Below, piece after piece: positions 49,471 to 57,662 of a DNA stretch of 64,000 nt. A program made the translations under genes and the position numbers. Source of the DNA: Bacteroidota bacterium (GTDB taxonomy: Bacteria > Bacteroidota > Bacteroidia > Chitinophagales > Chitinophagaceae); NCBI GenBank assembly GCA_023430465.1, contig JAEZAM010000113.1, positions 20,795 to 84,794 on the forward strand, given 5' to 3'. The notes beneath the pieces were generated by a model, which worked only from the letters and a program-made list of their open reading frames with translations, had not been told where the DNA came from and did no database searches. Each line of letters starts with the position of its first letter. Positions within the stretch are counted from its first letter, which is position 1.

Positions 49471-52257
49471 TCAGAGATTAAGATTGTAATTGAATCCAAG
49501 TGTGATGGTCGTTCCTTGCTTGTAGCTCGTGAATAACCGGTCATTTCCGCCGAACGTCTTTTTATCATCGCGGTTCTCATAGGTAGCAAATCGCTGGTTG
49601 AGAATGTCACCTACCGTCAGGCGCAGTTCTGCTTTTTTATCAAGGATTTTTTGGCTGATGGAAAAATCAACAAGATCTCTGGGCCGCTCATAGATGTCGC
49701 CGAAATCATCGTTCCCAACCAATGCCAGGCGCTGGCCGATCCGGTTGTATAAAATGGAAATGTTTGTTCCTTTCTCACCGTCGTACTGGAAACCGGCGTT
49801 TACCAGGTAAGGCGACTGACCTTGCAGCGGACGTTCTGTTGCGGGAAGTTTCTCACCTGAAGCATCCACATTGCCAAGAGACACTTCAGAGAATATTACC
49901 GAAGCATTCCCGGTGAAATACAGGTTATCCAACCAACCGGCATCGGCTGAAAGGAAGGATAATTTTTTCCGGAATTCCGCTTCCACTCCGAACAGGCTGG
50001 CTTTGTCGGCATTCTGGAACTGGTACTGGCGGCGTGTAGCCACACTGGCACTGTTCAGTCTCAGCTCAATAGGATCGGTGAATCTTTTATAGAAACCGCC
50101 GAATGAAAGCAGTTCCCCGCCTTGCGGATAATACTCATAACGTGCATCGAGGTTGATGATGCTGCTGCGCTGCAGGTCGGGCGATCCGGCTGTGGAAGCT
50201 ATCTGTTCGAAATCAAAGAAAGTAAATGGAGCGATCTCCCTGAACTCCGGGCGGGCAACGGTACGTGATGCAGCCAGGCGAAGATTCGTCTTGGCAGAGG
50301 CGCTGAAGGTCAGATTCATTGAAGGAAGCACATCCAGCTTGCTGGTATTGATGATCTGTGCTTTGTCTGTACCTGCAGTATTTGATTTAAGAAACTGCTC
50401 AAAATTCTCAAGGCGTGCGCCCCACACCAATCTGATCTTATTGTTGAGCTTATTGTCAAGCATAACATATCCTGCTGACAAGGCAGATACACCGAAATAT
50501 TTATCCTGAGGATTTTGCAGATCGGTGCTTAACTCAAAACCCCCGGGACGGAAATTCTCCGAAGCAAATATCTGGTCGTATGGAAGCGCAAGCAGTGATG
50601 CGTCGGCGGGCTCTTCATAGCCGAGGATGATGGCGCGGAACTGCCGCAAACGCACAGTTGCACTACCTCCCACTTTTACCGACTGCACCTGTGTTCCCAC
50701 AGTGAAGGGGATGGTCGCCGAAGCGTTATACCCAAACGCATTATCCGTCAGACCACTGTTGAAGCGGTTGGTGTTGTTGCCACGTAAATTAATGAGAAAC
50801 GGCTCGTTCGTTCCAATACCGCGGCCGTAGGTTTGTACACGCAGATCAGGCTGCTGTTTATTGTTGAAAGCATAGTTCAGGTTCCAGGCCAGCTTGATAT
50901 TCCGGAATCCAACCTGGTGTGTGCCTTCCAACTGTGTGGAATAAAGACTGCGGTGGTTCAACACGCTGGAGCGCAGAGAAACATCCTGGAGATTTTCTGT
51001 GTTCACCCCGGAGCGGCGATAATAATTGTCGTCGAGGAGTTGATTGAACAGGTTCTTGAATGCGATCTTGTGTTTGTTTTTTGTCCAGGCGATGTTTGCT
51101 ACAGCACCCCAGCTCACAGTGTATTTATTTTGCTGATCAGCATAGTCAAAAAAGGCCTGACCATTGTCTCCTTTTTCATACAGTGTGCGATCCGCGGTAT
51201 AAATCAGTTTGGAATTGCGATAGGTGATACCTACCACTGATCCGAAAGCGCCACCGTTTCTACCTTTCACGGCATTGGCCCAGGTGAGGTTATATTGTTG
51301 TACAGGTCCGGCCTTCGATTGATTTTCTCTGTATGCGTTGTCATCAAACTCCTTAGCTATCGCTTCCTGTTCTTCACGGGAGAGACGGTTGAAGGCAAGA
51401 TATTTCTTTGGGTAAGAAGAAGGTAAACCACGATCAGTGAACCCCAGCCATTCTGTACCGGAGCGTTCATTGCTTACAAAATCCTTGAAAACGGACTGGG
51501 TATTGAATCCCAGGCTGGCTCCGAAGAAAAGCTGGTTAGATGTGGGAATGTCCTTGGTCTGGATCTGAACAAGCCCGCCGGCAAACTCCCCGGTGAGGTC
51601 AGGCGTGGCGGTTTTATTGATAATGATGTTATCGATGAGATTGGAGGGAATAACATCAAAAGAAAAAGCTTTTTTATCCGGCTCGCTGCTGGGGAGTTGG
51701 GCACCATTGATCAGGGCGGAGTTGTAACGATCACTCAGGCCACGAACGATCACAAACTTGTTGTCCTGGATGGAAGCCCCACTGACCCGGCGCAATACCT
51801 CACCCGTATTCTTATCGGGTGTGCGACGGATAAAATCTGCGGCGAGGCCGCTTGATACGGCGGTGTTATTTCGCTGAAAAACCAGGAGGGCGTTTGTACT
51901 CTCCTGCCGGCGGGAAACCGCTTTGACTGTAACACCTTCGATGCTTCTGGCAGCGGACTCGAGGGTGATGTTCAACTCATTGTCCATCCCTTCGCCCACT
52001 TCCACATCGCTGACCAGTTTTGACGCAAACCCGATGGCAGATATCTCGATCTCATATTTTTTCCCTGTACTGAGGTTGATGGCGTACCGGCCCTCCACAT
52101 CGGAAGTGGTGCCACCGGCAGCACCGATGATCTTGATGGATGCACCCGCGACCGGCTCATTCCGGGAATTCACGATTTTTCCCGAAAGCTTCACCTGGGC
52201 CTGAGCAACAAAAAGCAGAAGGGAAAATAGAGCGGTCAAATGCAGCCTGGATAACAT
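49471..52257 (-). CDS. TonB-dependent outer-membrane receptor (probably phosphate-regulated)
   Basis: The 928-residue product has a signal peptide (ending FVAQAQ), a CarboxypepD_reg-like domain (about 22-105) and a plug domain. The plug includes VIVRGLSDRYNSALINGAQ and the TATPDLTGEFAGGLVQI segment. A large barrel ends QGTTITLGFNYNLNL. It imports a substrate across the outer membrane using TonB. The ATG at 52257 is chosen over a TTG six codons upstream, which would lie inside the -7 element. Four phased GTAACA repeats precede it. The downstream beta-helix lipoprotein gene is likely in the same operon. Confidence 0.92.
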   Translation of the reverse strand: MLSRLHLTALFSLLLFVAQAQVKLSGKIVNSRNEPVAGASIKIIGAAGGTTSDVEGRYAINLSTGKKYEIEISAIGFASKLVSDVEVGEGMDNELNITLESAARSIEGVTVKAVSRRQESTNALLVFQRNNTAVSSGLAADFIRRTPDKNTGEVLRRVSGASIQDNKFVIVRGLSDRYNSALINGAQLPSSEPDKKAFSFDVIPSNLIDNIIINKTATPDLTGEFAGGLVQIQTKDIPTSNQLFFGASLGFNTQSVFKDFVSNERSGTEWLGFTDRGLPSSYPKKYLAFNRLSREEQEAIAKEFDDNAYRENQSKAGPVQQYNLTWANAVKGRNGGAFGSVVGITYRNSKLIYTADRTLYEKGDNGQAFFDYADQQNKYTVSWGAVANIAWTKNKHKIAFKNLFNQLLDDNYYRRSGVNTENLQDVSLRSSVLNHRSLYSTQLEGTHQVGFRNIKLAWNLNYAFNNKQQPDLRVQTYGRGIGTNEPFLINLRGNNTNRFNSGLTDNAFGYNASATIPFTVGTQVQSVKVGGSATVRLRQFRAIILGYEEPADASLLALPYDQIFASENFRPGGFELSTDLQNPQDKYFGVSALSAGYVMLDNKLNNKIRLVWGARLENFEQFLKSNTAGTDKAQIINTSKLDVLPSMNLTFSASAKTNLRLAASRTVARPEFREIAPFTFFDFEQIASTAGSPDLQRSSIINLDARYEYYPQGGELLSFGGFYKRFTDPIELRLNSASVATRRQYQFQNADKASLFGVEAEFRKKLSFLSADAGWLDNLYFTGNASVIFSEVSLGNVDASGEKLPATERPLQGQSPYLVNAGFQYDGEKGTNISILYNRIGQRLALVGNDDFGDIYERPRDLVDFSISQKILDKKAELRLTVGDILNQRFATYENRDDKKTFGGNDRLFTSYKQGTTITLGFNYNLNL

Positions 52258-52272
52258 ATCAGTAATTTCCGG

Positions 52273-52351
52273 CAAAGGAACTCCGGCAATGTTACCGGCC
52301 TGTTACGCACCAATTAAGGAATTGTGATGGCAATGTTACCTCAATGTTACC
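52273..52351 (-). promoter_or_regulatory. Phased Pho-box-like operator and promoter of the TonB receptor gene
   Basis: On the minus strand the heptamers GGTAACA (52345-52351), GGTAACA (52334-52340), CGTAACA (52301-52307) and GGTAACA (52290-52296) lie at offsets of 11, 33 and 11 bases, all whole multiples of 11. A TTCCTTTG -7-like element (52273-52280) follows nine bases after the last heptamer, where an activator replacing the -33 contact would sit. Confidence 0.6.
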
Positions 52352-52449
52352 TTCCGGTTTGCCTGAATAGCAAAAACCCGGGTTGGGCGGGGCAAGTCAA
52401 ATCATGTACATTTAAGTACGGAGTCGGTAGATATTACGTATAAGCTCTA

Positions 52450-52467
52450 TATTAAGGAATTATTAAT
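52450..52467 (+). promoter_or_regulatory. Candidate Pho-box-like direct repeat upstream of the DUF47-PiT operon
   Basis: TATTAAG and TATTAAT are spaced 11 bases apart. A TAATTTCG element lies at 52504-52511, 20 bases before the ATG at 52532. The AT-rich context makes this weaker than the site in front of the TonB receptor gene. Confidence 0.35.
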
Positions 52468-52531
52468 AAACGCTATTTTCCCTTCTGACGGGGCTGAACC
52501 CGGTAATTTCGCAACCAGTTAAAAAACAACA

Positions 52532-53179
52532 ATGGGACTCAATTCATTTCTTAAGTTATTCATGCCCAAGAACAGGATCTTTTATGAACTGTTTGAGCAG
52601 GTGGCGGACAATGTGGCTAAAATGGGAACGGTGATGACGGATGTGGTGGCCGAAACGGATTTCGACAAACGTGCGTCACTGATCAAAATGATCGAAGACC
52701 TGGAGCATGCCAACGACGAGCTGACCCACAGCATTTTCACTGAATTAGGGCGAAACTTCATCACTCCATTTGATCGCGAGGACATACACTACCTGGCTAC
52801 GTCACTTGATGATATTGCAGACTATATATATGCATCTGCAAAAAAGATCAACTTCTATCGGGTAAACCCGAACGATATGGGCATGCAGAAGATGGCAGAG
52901 CTGATCGAGCAGGGCGCTCACCAGGTGAGGCTTGCTGTGCGGGAGTTGAGGGATATGAAAAATATGCGCAACATCACCGAGGCGCTGGTAAAGATCAACA
53001 GCATCGAGAACCAGGCGGATGATATTTTTGACATGAGTATTGAGCGCCTTTTTGCCACGGAACCTGATGCCAAAGAAGTGATCAAGAAAAGAGAGATCTA
53101 CCAGGTGATGGAGATTGTAACGGATAAATGTGAAGATGCGAGTAACGTGATCGAGAGCATTATCATCAAATACGCTTAA
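52532..53179 (+). CDS. DUF47/PhoU-like regulator of PiT phosphate transport
   Basis: The 215-residue product is an all-helical, PhoU-like protein of the DUF47 family. It begins with a helix containing PKNRIFYELFEQVADNVAKM. The metal-binding acidic motifs appear in LEHANDELTHSIF and SLDDIADYIYASAKK. Family members are usually encoded directly before PiT transporters and are thought to regulate them, as is the case here (the transporter gene starts 38 bases downstream). Confidence 0.92.
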   Translation: MGLNSFLKLFMPKNRIFYELFEQVADNVAKMGTVMTDVVAETDFDKRASLIKMIEDLEHANDELTHSIFTELGRNFITPFDREDIHYLATSLDDIADYIYASAKKINFYRVNPNDMGMQKMAELIEQGAHQVRLAVRELRDMKNMRNITEALVKINSIENQADDIFDMSIERLFATEPDAKEVIKKREIYQVMEIVTDKCEDASNVIESIIIKYA

Positions 53180-53217
53180 CCACCGGTTCCTGCTTTAGCT
53201 CATTCAGAATTTTTTCT

Positions 53218-54417
53218 ATGACTTTCCTCGTTGTGATCATTGCGCTGGCGCTGATTTTCGATTATATCAATGGATTCCATGATGCGGCGAACTCTATTGC
53301 CACCGTGGTTTCCACCAAAGTACTGACGCCCTTCCAGGCGGTCATCTGGGCAGCACTCTTCAACTTCGTCGCCTTCTTCGTGTTCAAAGACCATGGCGTT
53401 GCCAATACGATCGCAAAAACGGTGAAAACGGATTTCATCACCCTTGAGGTGATCTTCTCCGGGTTGGTAGCGGCTATCATCTGGAACCTGTTTACCTGGT
53501 GGCGCGGCATTCCATCGTCCTCCTCCCATACACTCATCGGTGGACTGGTTGGAGCTGCGATAGCGCATACCGGTACGTTTTCGGCCATCAATTCATCCCC
53601 GGTCATCCAGATCGCGATGTTCATTTTCCTGGCGCCGCTGATCGGAATGTTCATGGCGTTTGTGATCTCGCTCTGGTTTATTTATTCATTCAAAAAGACA
53701 CCTGGTCCCCGTATCTTCTCGATCGCGGTGATCCTGGCGGTGATCGCCTTCCTGGCGTTTATTCTTGAATACGATCCTGCTAAACTCAAATCTCATTATG
53801 AGTCTTATGTGGCAAAAGTGATCTTCCATTCGCAGAACTTCAAATGGATATTATTAAGCCTGATCGTATTGATCATGGCATCGTTCTCCCTGTTCCTGAG
53901 CAGGCTCAATGCTCACCGCGCCAATGTGTGGTTCAAGAAGTTGCAATTGATCTCTTCCGCCATCTTCAGCGTCGGCCATGGTGGTAATGACGCCCAGAAA
54001 GTAATGGGTGTGATCATGGCAGCATTGATCGTGAGTGATCCGGTGAGATATGACATCAACAGGATGGAGTGGTGGATACCGCTTTCCTGTTATGGCGCCA
54101 TTGCCCTGGGTACGATGAGTGGTGGATGGAAGATCGTGAAGACGATGGGAACGCGCATCACGAAAGTAACACCGTTTGAAGGGGTAGCTGCAGAAACTGC
54201 AGGCGCACTGACACTCTTTATCACTGAAGCGCTGAAGATCCCTGTCAGCACCACACATACCATCACAGGGGCGATCATGGGCGTAGGAGCTACAAAACGC
54301 CTGTCAGCAGTCCGCTGGGGTGTTACCATCAATCTTATCTGGGCGTGGATCCTGACGATCCCCGTCAGCGCCCTCATTGCAGTTGGGGTGTATTACCTCG
54401 TGCATGCGGTGAGGTAG
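53218..54417 (+). CDS. PiT-family inorganic phosphate transporter
   Basis: PiT proteins carry metal-phosphate across the cytoplasmic membrane driven by cation symport. The 399-residue product has about ten to eleven transmembrane helices and the two inverted family signatures, GFHDAANSIATVVSTK near the N-terminus and GGNDAQKVMG in the second half. PVSTTHTITGAIMGVG is a further conserved motif. It forms an operon with the DUF47 gene. A dense field of inverted CATCCAG repeats follows the stop codon. Confidence 0.95.
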   Translation: MTFLVVIIALALIFDYINGFHDAANSIATVVSTKVLTPFQAVIWAALFNFVAFFVFKDHGVANTIAKTVKTDFITLEVIFSGLVAAIIWNLFTWWRGIPSSSSHTLIGGLVGAAIAHTGTFSAINSSPVIQIAMFIFLAPLIGMFMAFVISLWFIYSFKKTPGPRIFSIAVILAVIAFLAFILEYDPAKLKSHYESYVAKVIFHSQNFKWILLSLIVLIMASFSLFLSRLNAHRANVWFKKLQLISSAIFSVGHGGNDAQKVMGVIMAALIVSDPVRYDINRMEWWIPLSCYGAIALGTMSGGWKIVKTMGTRITKVTPFEGVAAETAGALTLFITEALKIPVSTTHTITGAIMGVGATKRLSAVRWGVTINLIWAWILTIPVSALIAVGVYYLVHAVR

Positions 54418-54419
54418 AG

Positions 54420-54709
54420 TGTTTCTGGATGCTGGATTGTTCTGGATGCTAGATGCTGGATGCTGGATTGTCCTGGATGTTGGATTGTCCTGTACTCTCC
54501 CGATCTGGAATGAAGTTAATGACGAGAAACAGTTTATAATTATGTGAGCAAACTATGCAAATCAAGTCTCTACCCAGCATTCAGCAATCCTGCATCCACT
54601 GATTCACCCATCCAGCATCCAGTATCCACCCATCCAGTATCCAGCAACCACTGATTCACCCATCCAGTATCCAGCATCCAGTATCCAGCATCCAGTCCCC
54701 ATCACCCAG
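54420..54709. repeat. Opposed CATCCAG / CTGGATG repeat arrays between convergent genes
   Basis: The left part (54423-54490) repeats TGGATGCTGGATTGT-like units. The right part (54575-54705) repeats the reverse complement type (CATCCAGTATCCAGC). The two arrays could fold into a long imperfect hairpin between the PiT gene and galE. No gene is visible here. Confidence 0.75.
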
Positions 54710-55765
54710 CTAATTCAACTCCCTCGGTTGCCCATTGAAGATCGTGTCGTCGGCTTTTAGTCGCTGTTCCCAGTTCCAGGCAGTGGACATCATTTCGTCG
54801 AGGGTAAATTTGGGATCCCAGCCAAGCCTGGTTCGGGCAAGATCATTATTGGCATAGATCGCGATCACATCACCCGGGCGGCGCGGGCCAATCTCATAGT
54901 TTAATTCCGTACCGCTTACTTTCTCGAATGAAGCGATCGCTTCAAGGACTGTCACTCCATTTCCGGTTCCCAGGTTGAATATTTCACAATGCTCCTCATT
55001 TTTTTTCGCCTGGAGATATTGAAGCGACAGCGTATGCGCGTGGGCGATATCACTGACATGGATAAAATCGCGCAGGCAGGAACCATCGCGGGTATCGTAG
55101 TCGGCGCCATAAACAACCATCTTCGGCAGCTTGCCGATCGCGGTTTGCGTGATCGCCGGCACCAGGTTCTGCGGTCGGCCCAGCGGCATTTCGCCGATCT
55201 GTATGGAAGGGTGTGAACCAACCGGGTTAAAGTAGCGGAGCAGGATACAATTGGTCGGATTGGTGCGGGCAAACTCCGTGATGATCTGCTCCCCCATCTG
55301 CTTTGTCAGGCCATAGGGCGACTCAGCGGGTTTTGTGACCGTTTTCTCCGTCACCGGAATCCGGTCCGGGTTTCCGTACACTGTGCAGGAAGAAGAAAAA
55401 ACAAAATAGGGGATGTTGAATTCCTGGATACACTTCAGCACATTGATCAGCGAGTTAATATTGTTCTCGAAATAAAGCAGGGGCTTCTCCACGGACTCCC
55501 CTACCGCTTTGTAGGCGGCGAAATGTATGATCCCCTCGATATCTGGGTTTTCATGAAATATGGCAAACGTGTCGTCGTAGTTGCACAAATCGACTTTGTA
55601 ATTCTTGACTTTCTTGTGCGTGATCCGTTCAACGCCGTTCAGGATGCCAGGGTTGGAGCGACTGTTATTATCGACCGAGATTACATCGTAGCCGTTCTCG
55701 ATAAGATCCACGATCGTGTGCGATCCGATATAGCCGCATCCGCCTGTTACAAGTATTTTAGCCAT
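54710..55765 (-). CDS. galE: UDP-glucose 4-epimerase GalE
   Basis: GalE interconverts UDP-glucose and UDP-galactose with bound NAD. The 351-residue product starts MAKILVTGGCGYIGSH, containing the Rossmann motif. It has the catalytic Ser/Thr region SSSCTVYG and the Tyr-Lys pair in SPYGLTKQMGE, followed by GDGSCLRDFIHV-like and GTGNGVTVLE substrate motifs. A frame extending 15 residues upstream is rejected because the family starts at this Met. No sugar-nucleotide cluster surrounds it. Confidence 0.95.
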   Translation of the reverse strand: MAKILVTGGCGYIGSHTIVDLIENGYDVISVDNNSRSNPGILNGVERITHKKVKNYKVDLCNYDDTFAIFHENPDIEGIIHFAAYKAVGESVEKPLLYFENNINSLINVLKCIQEFNIPYFVFSSSCTVYGNPDRIPVTEKTVTKPAESPYGLTKQMGEQIITEFARTNPTNCILLRYFNPVGSHPSIQIGEMPLGRPQNLVPAITQTAIGKLPKMVVYGADYDTRDGSCLRDFIHVSDIAHAHTLSLQYLQAKKNEEHCEIFNLGTGNGVTVLEAIASFEKVSGTELNYEIGPRRPGDVIAIYANNDLARTRLGWDPKFTLDEMMSTAWNWEQRLKADDTIFNGQPRELN

Positions 55766-55932
55766 ATAACAAAAATCGGGAAAAAGAGCGCAATCTGATT
55801 TTAAACTCAAAACTTAAAACGTAAAACGCGAAATATGGTCTCACGTTCGTGTTAGCTTCGGTCTGCAATCCGCATCATTTCACACAAAGGGACAAAGGGA
55901 GCAAAGAACGCCGGCCATCACCCGGCGCGCAG

Positions 55933-56019
55933 CCATCCAGCATCCAACCATCCAGCATCCAGCCACCCAGCATCGAGCCATCCAGCATCCAGCATCCAGC
56001 ATCCAGCACCCAGCAATCC
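55933..56019. repeat. CATCCAGC short repeat array upstream of the transketolase gene
   Basis: Imperfect CATCCAGC or CATCCAACC units run up to ten bases before the -7 element at 56030, so the array occupies the region where upstream promoter contacts would be. Confidence 0.7.
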
Positions 56020-56029
56020 CGATTCTCCC

Positions 56030-56037
56030 TATTTTTG
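56030..56037 (+). promoter_or_regulatory. -7 element TATTTTTG, probable leaderless start of the transketolase gene
   Basis: A full TAnnTTTG match ends five bases before the ATG at 56043, so the transcript would start at or within a few bases of the start codon. No TTG is present 20 bases upstream. Confidence 0.55.
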
Positions 56038-56042
56038 CACCT

Positions 56043-57002
56043 ATGGCATTAAAAGAAATACAACCTACAGGTAACAAAGACACAAGGAGCGGATTTGGTG
56101 ATGGTATCGTGGAAGCAGCGAGAAAGAATGCCAATATCGTTGCGCTCACCGCCGATCTTCTGGGCTCGATGAAGCTTAACCAATTCATCAAAGAATTTCC
56201 TGAGCGCTTTGTCCAGTGCGGCATTGCTGAGGCCAATATGATCGGTATCGCTGCAGGGCTTACCATCGGAGGGAAAATTCCCTATACGACTACGTTCGCC
56301 AACTTTTCCACGGGTCGTGTTTATGACCAGATCCGTCAGTCCGTTGCCTATAGCGGCAAGAATGTAAAGATATGTGCATCGCATGCCGGACTCACGCTCG
56401 GAGAGGACGGGGCCACGCACCAGATATTGGAAGATATCGGCCTGATGAAAATGCTTCCCGGCATGACCGTCATCGTTCCCTGCGATTATGCACAGACCAA
56501 AGCGGCGACAGAAGCCATTGCCGATTACGAAGGTCCTGTTTACCTCCGCTTCGGCCGGCCCGTTTGGCCCATCTTTACCAGTGACAAACCCTTTGAGATC
56601 GGTAAAGCACAACAGTTTTCCGAAGGTACAGATGTAACCATTTTCGCCTGCGGTCACCTGGTATGGAATGCGATCCAGGCCGGGGTTATCCTCGAAGAAA
56701 AGGGAATCAGTGTCGAGGTCATCAATATTCACACCATCAAACCCATTGATGAGGAAGCTGTGCTTCGTTCAATCCGCAAGACCAAATGTGTAGTGACTGC
56801 AGAAGAGCACAACATCATAGGTGGCCTCGGCGATGCCATCGCGCAGATCGCTACCCGGCATTTCCCCGTGCCCATCGAATACGTTGGCACCAATGATACG
56901 TTCGGTGAAAGCGGTACACCAAAAGAGTTGCTGAAAAAATATGGACTGGACGTTCCCGATATCGTTGCCGCAGCCGAAAAGGTAATAAAAAGAAAAAGTT
57001 GA
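56043..57002 (+). CDS. Transketolase, C-terminal subunit
   Basis: The 319-residue product covers the pyrimidine-binding and C-terminal domains of transketolase. The conserved glutamate that activates thiamine diphosphate is in QCGIAEANMIGIAAGL, followed by the TTFANFSTGRVYDQIR and ASHAGLTLGEDGATHQ motifs. In this phylum transketolase is often encoded as two half-subunits that must combine to work. The N-terminal (diphosphate-binding) half is not in this window; the upstream neighbour is galE on the other strand. A dehydrogenase E1 beta-like role is less likely. Confidence 0.9.
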   Translation: MALKEIQPTGNKDTRSGFGDGIVEAARKNANIVALTADLLGSMKLNQFIKEFPERFVQCGIAEANMIGIAAGLTIGGKIPYTTTFANFSTGRVYDQIRQSVAYSGKNVKICASHAGLTLGEDGATHQILEDIGLMKMLPGMTVIVPCDYAQTKAATEAIADYEGPVYLRFGRPVWPIFTSDKPFEIGKAQQFSEGTDVTIFACGHLVWNAIQAGVILEEKGISVEVINIHTIKPIDEEAVLRSIRKTKCVVTAEEHNIIGGLGDAIAQIATRHFPVPIEYVGTNDTFGESGTPKELLKKYGLDVPDIVAAAEKVIKRKS

Positions 57003-57037
57003 GTGCCCGCCGGCGCATGGAATAAACCCGCGCGTTG

Positions 57038-57047
57038 GAACCGGTTC
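57038..57047 (+). promoter_or_regulatory. GAACCGGTTC palindrome upstream of the ECF sigma gene
   Basis: A perfect 10-base palindrome within TTGGAACCGGTTCTAA lies 22 bases before the ATG. GGAAC-type sequences are common -35 elements of ECF sigma factors, so autoregulation is possible. Confidence 0.35.
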
Positions 57048-57069
57048 TAATGTTCAATAAACCAACTGA

Positions 57070-57627
57070 ATGCCATCTACAAATGCTGTCAGTGATAGCG
57101 AACTGCTGATCCAGTTCAGGAATGTCGCCACAAAAGACCGTGCTTATACCGCCATCATCCGGCGGTACCAGGAAAAATTATACTGGCATATCCGCCGTAT
57201 GGTCGTTGACCACGACGATGCAAATGATGTGCTCCAAAACGTCTTCATCCGCGTCTGGAAAGGCCTGGAAAATTTCCGGGAGGACAGCCAGCTATATACC
57301 TGGCTCTACCGGGTTGCCACCAATGAATGCCTGACTTTTCTCGAGAATCAAAAGAAAAGAACCTCTGTCAGCCTCTCCGATGTGGAAGAAGGATTGAGCA
57401 ATAAAGTGCGGGCCGATGAGAATTTTGACGGCAATAAACTGGAGTGGAAACTTCAACTTGCGATGCAACAGTTGCCTGAAAAACAACGCATTGTATTCGG
57501 TCTACGTTACTATGACGAAATGCCCTATGAAGAGATGAGCCGGGTGCTGGAGACCAGTGAGGGGGCGCTGAAGGCTAGCTACCATCATGCTGTTAAAAAA
57601 ATAGAAGACTACATTAGAAATCATTAA
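57070..57627 (+). CDS. ECF-family RNA polymerase sigma factor
   Basis: The 185-residue product has sigma region 2 (about 15-90, with the DHDDANDVLQNVFIRVW motif) and region 4 (about 125-180, with YYDEMPYEEMSRVLETS). Region 3 is missing, as usual for ECF factors. It heads a three-gene operon with a membrane protein gene and a small periplasmic protein gene, the layout of an envelope-stress sigma/anti-sigma module. Confidence 0.95.
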   Translation: MPSTNAVSDSELLIQFRNVATKDRAYTAIIRRYQEKLYWHIRRMVVDHDDANDVLQNVFIRVWKGLENFREDSQLYTWLYRVATNECLTFLENQKKRTSVSLSDVEEGLSNKVRADENFDGNKLEWKLQLAMQQLPEKQRIVFGLRYYDEMPYEEMSRVLETSEGALKASYHHAVKKIEDYIRNH

Positions 57628-57662
57628 ACTTTGAGGCCCATTTCGGGTCTGAAATAGTGGAA

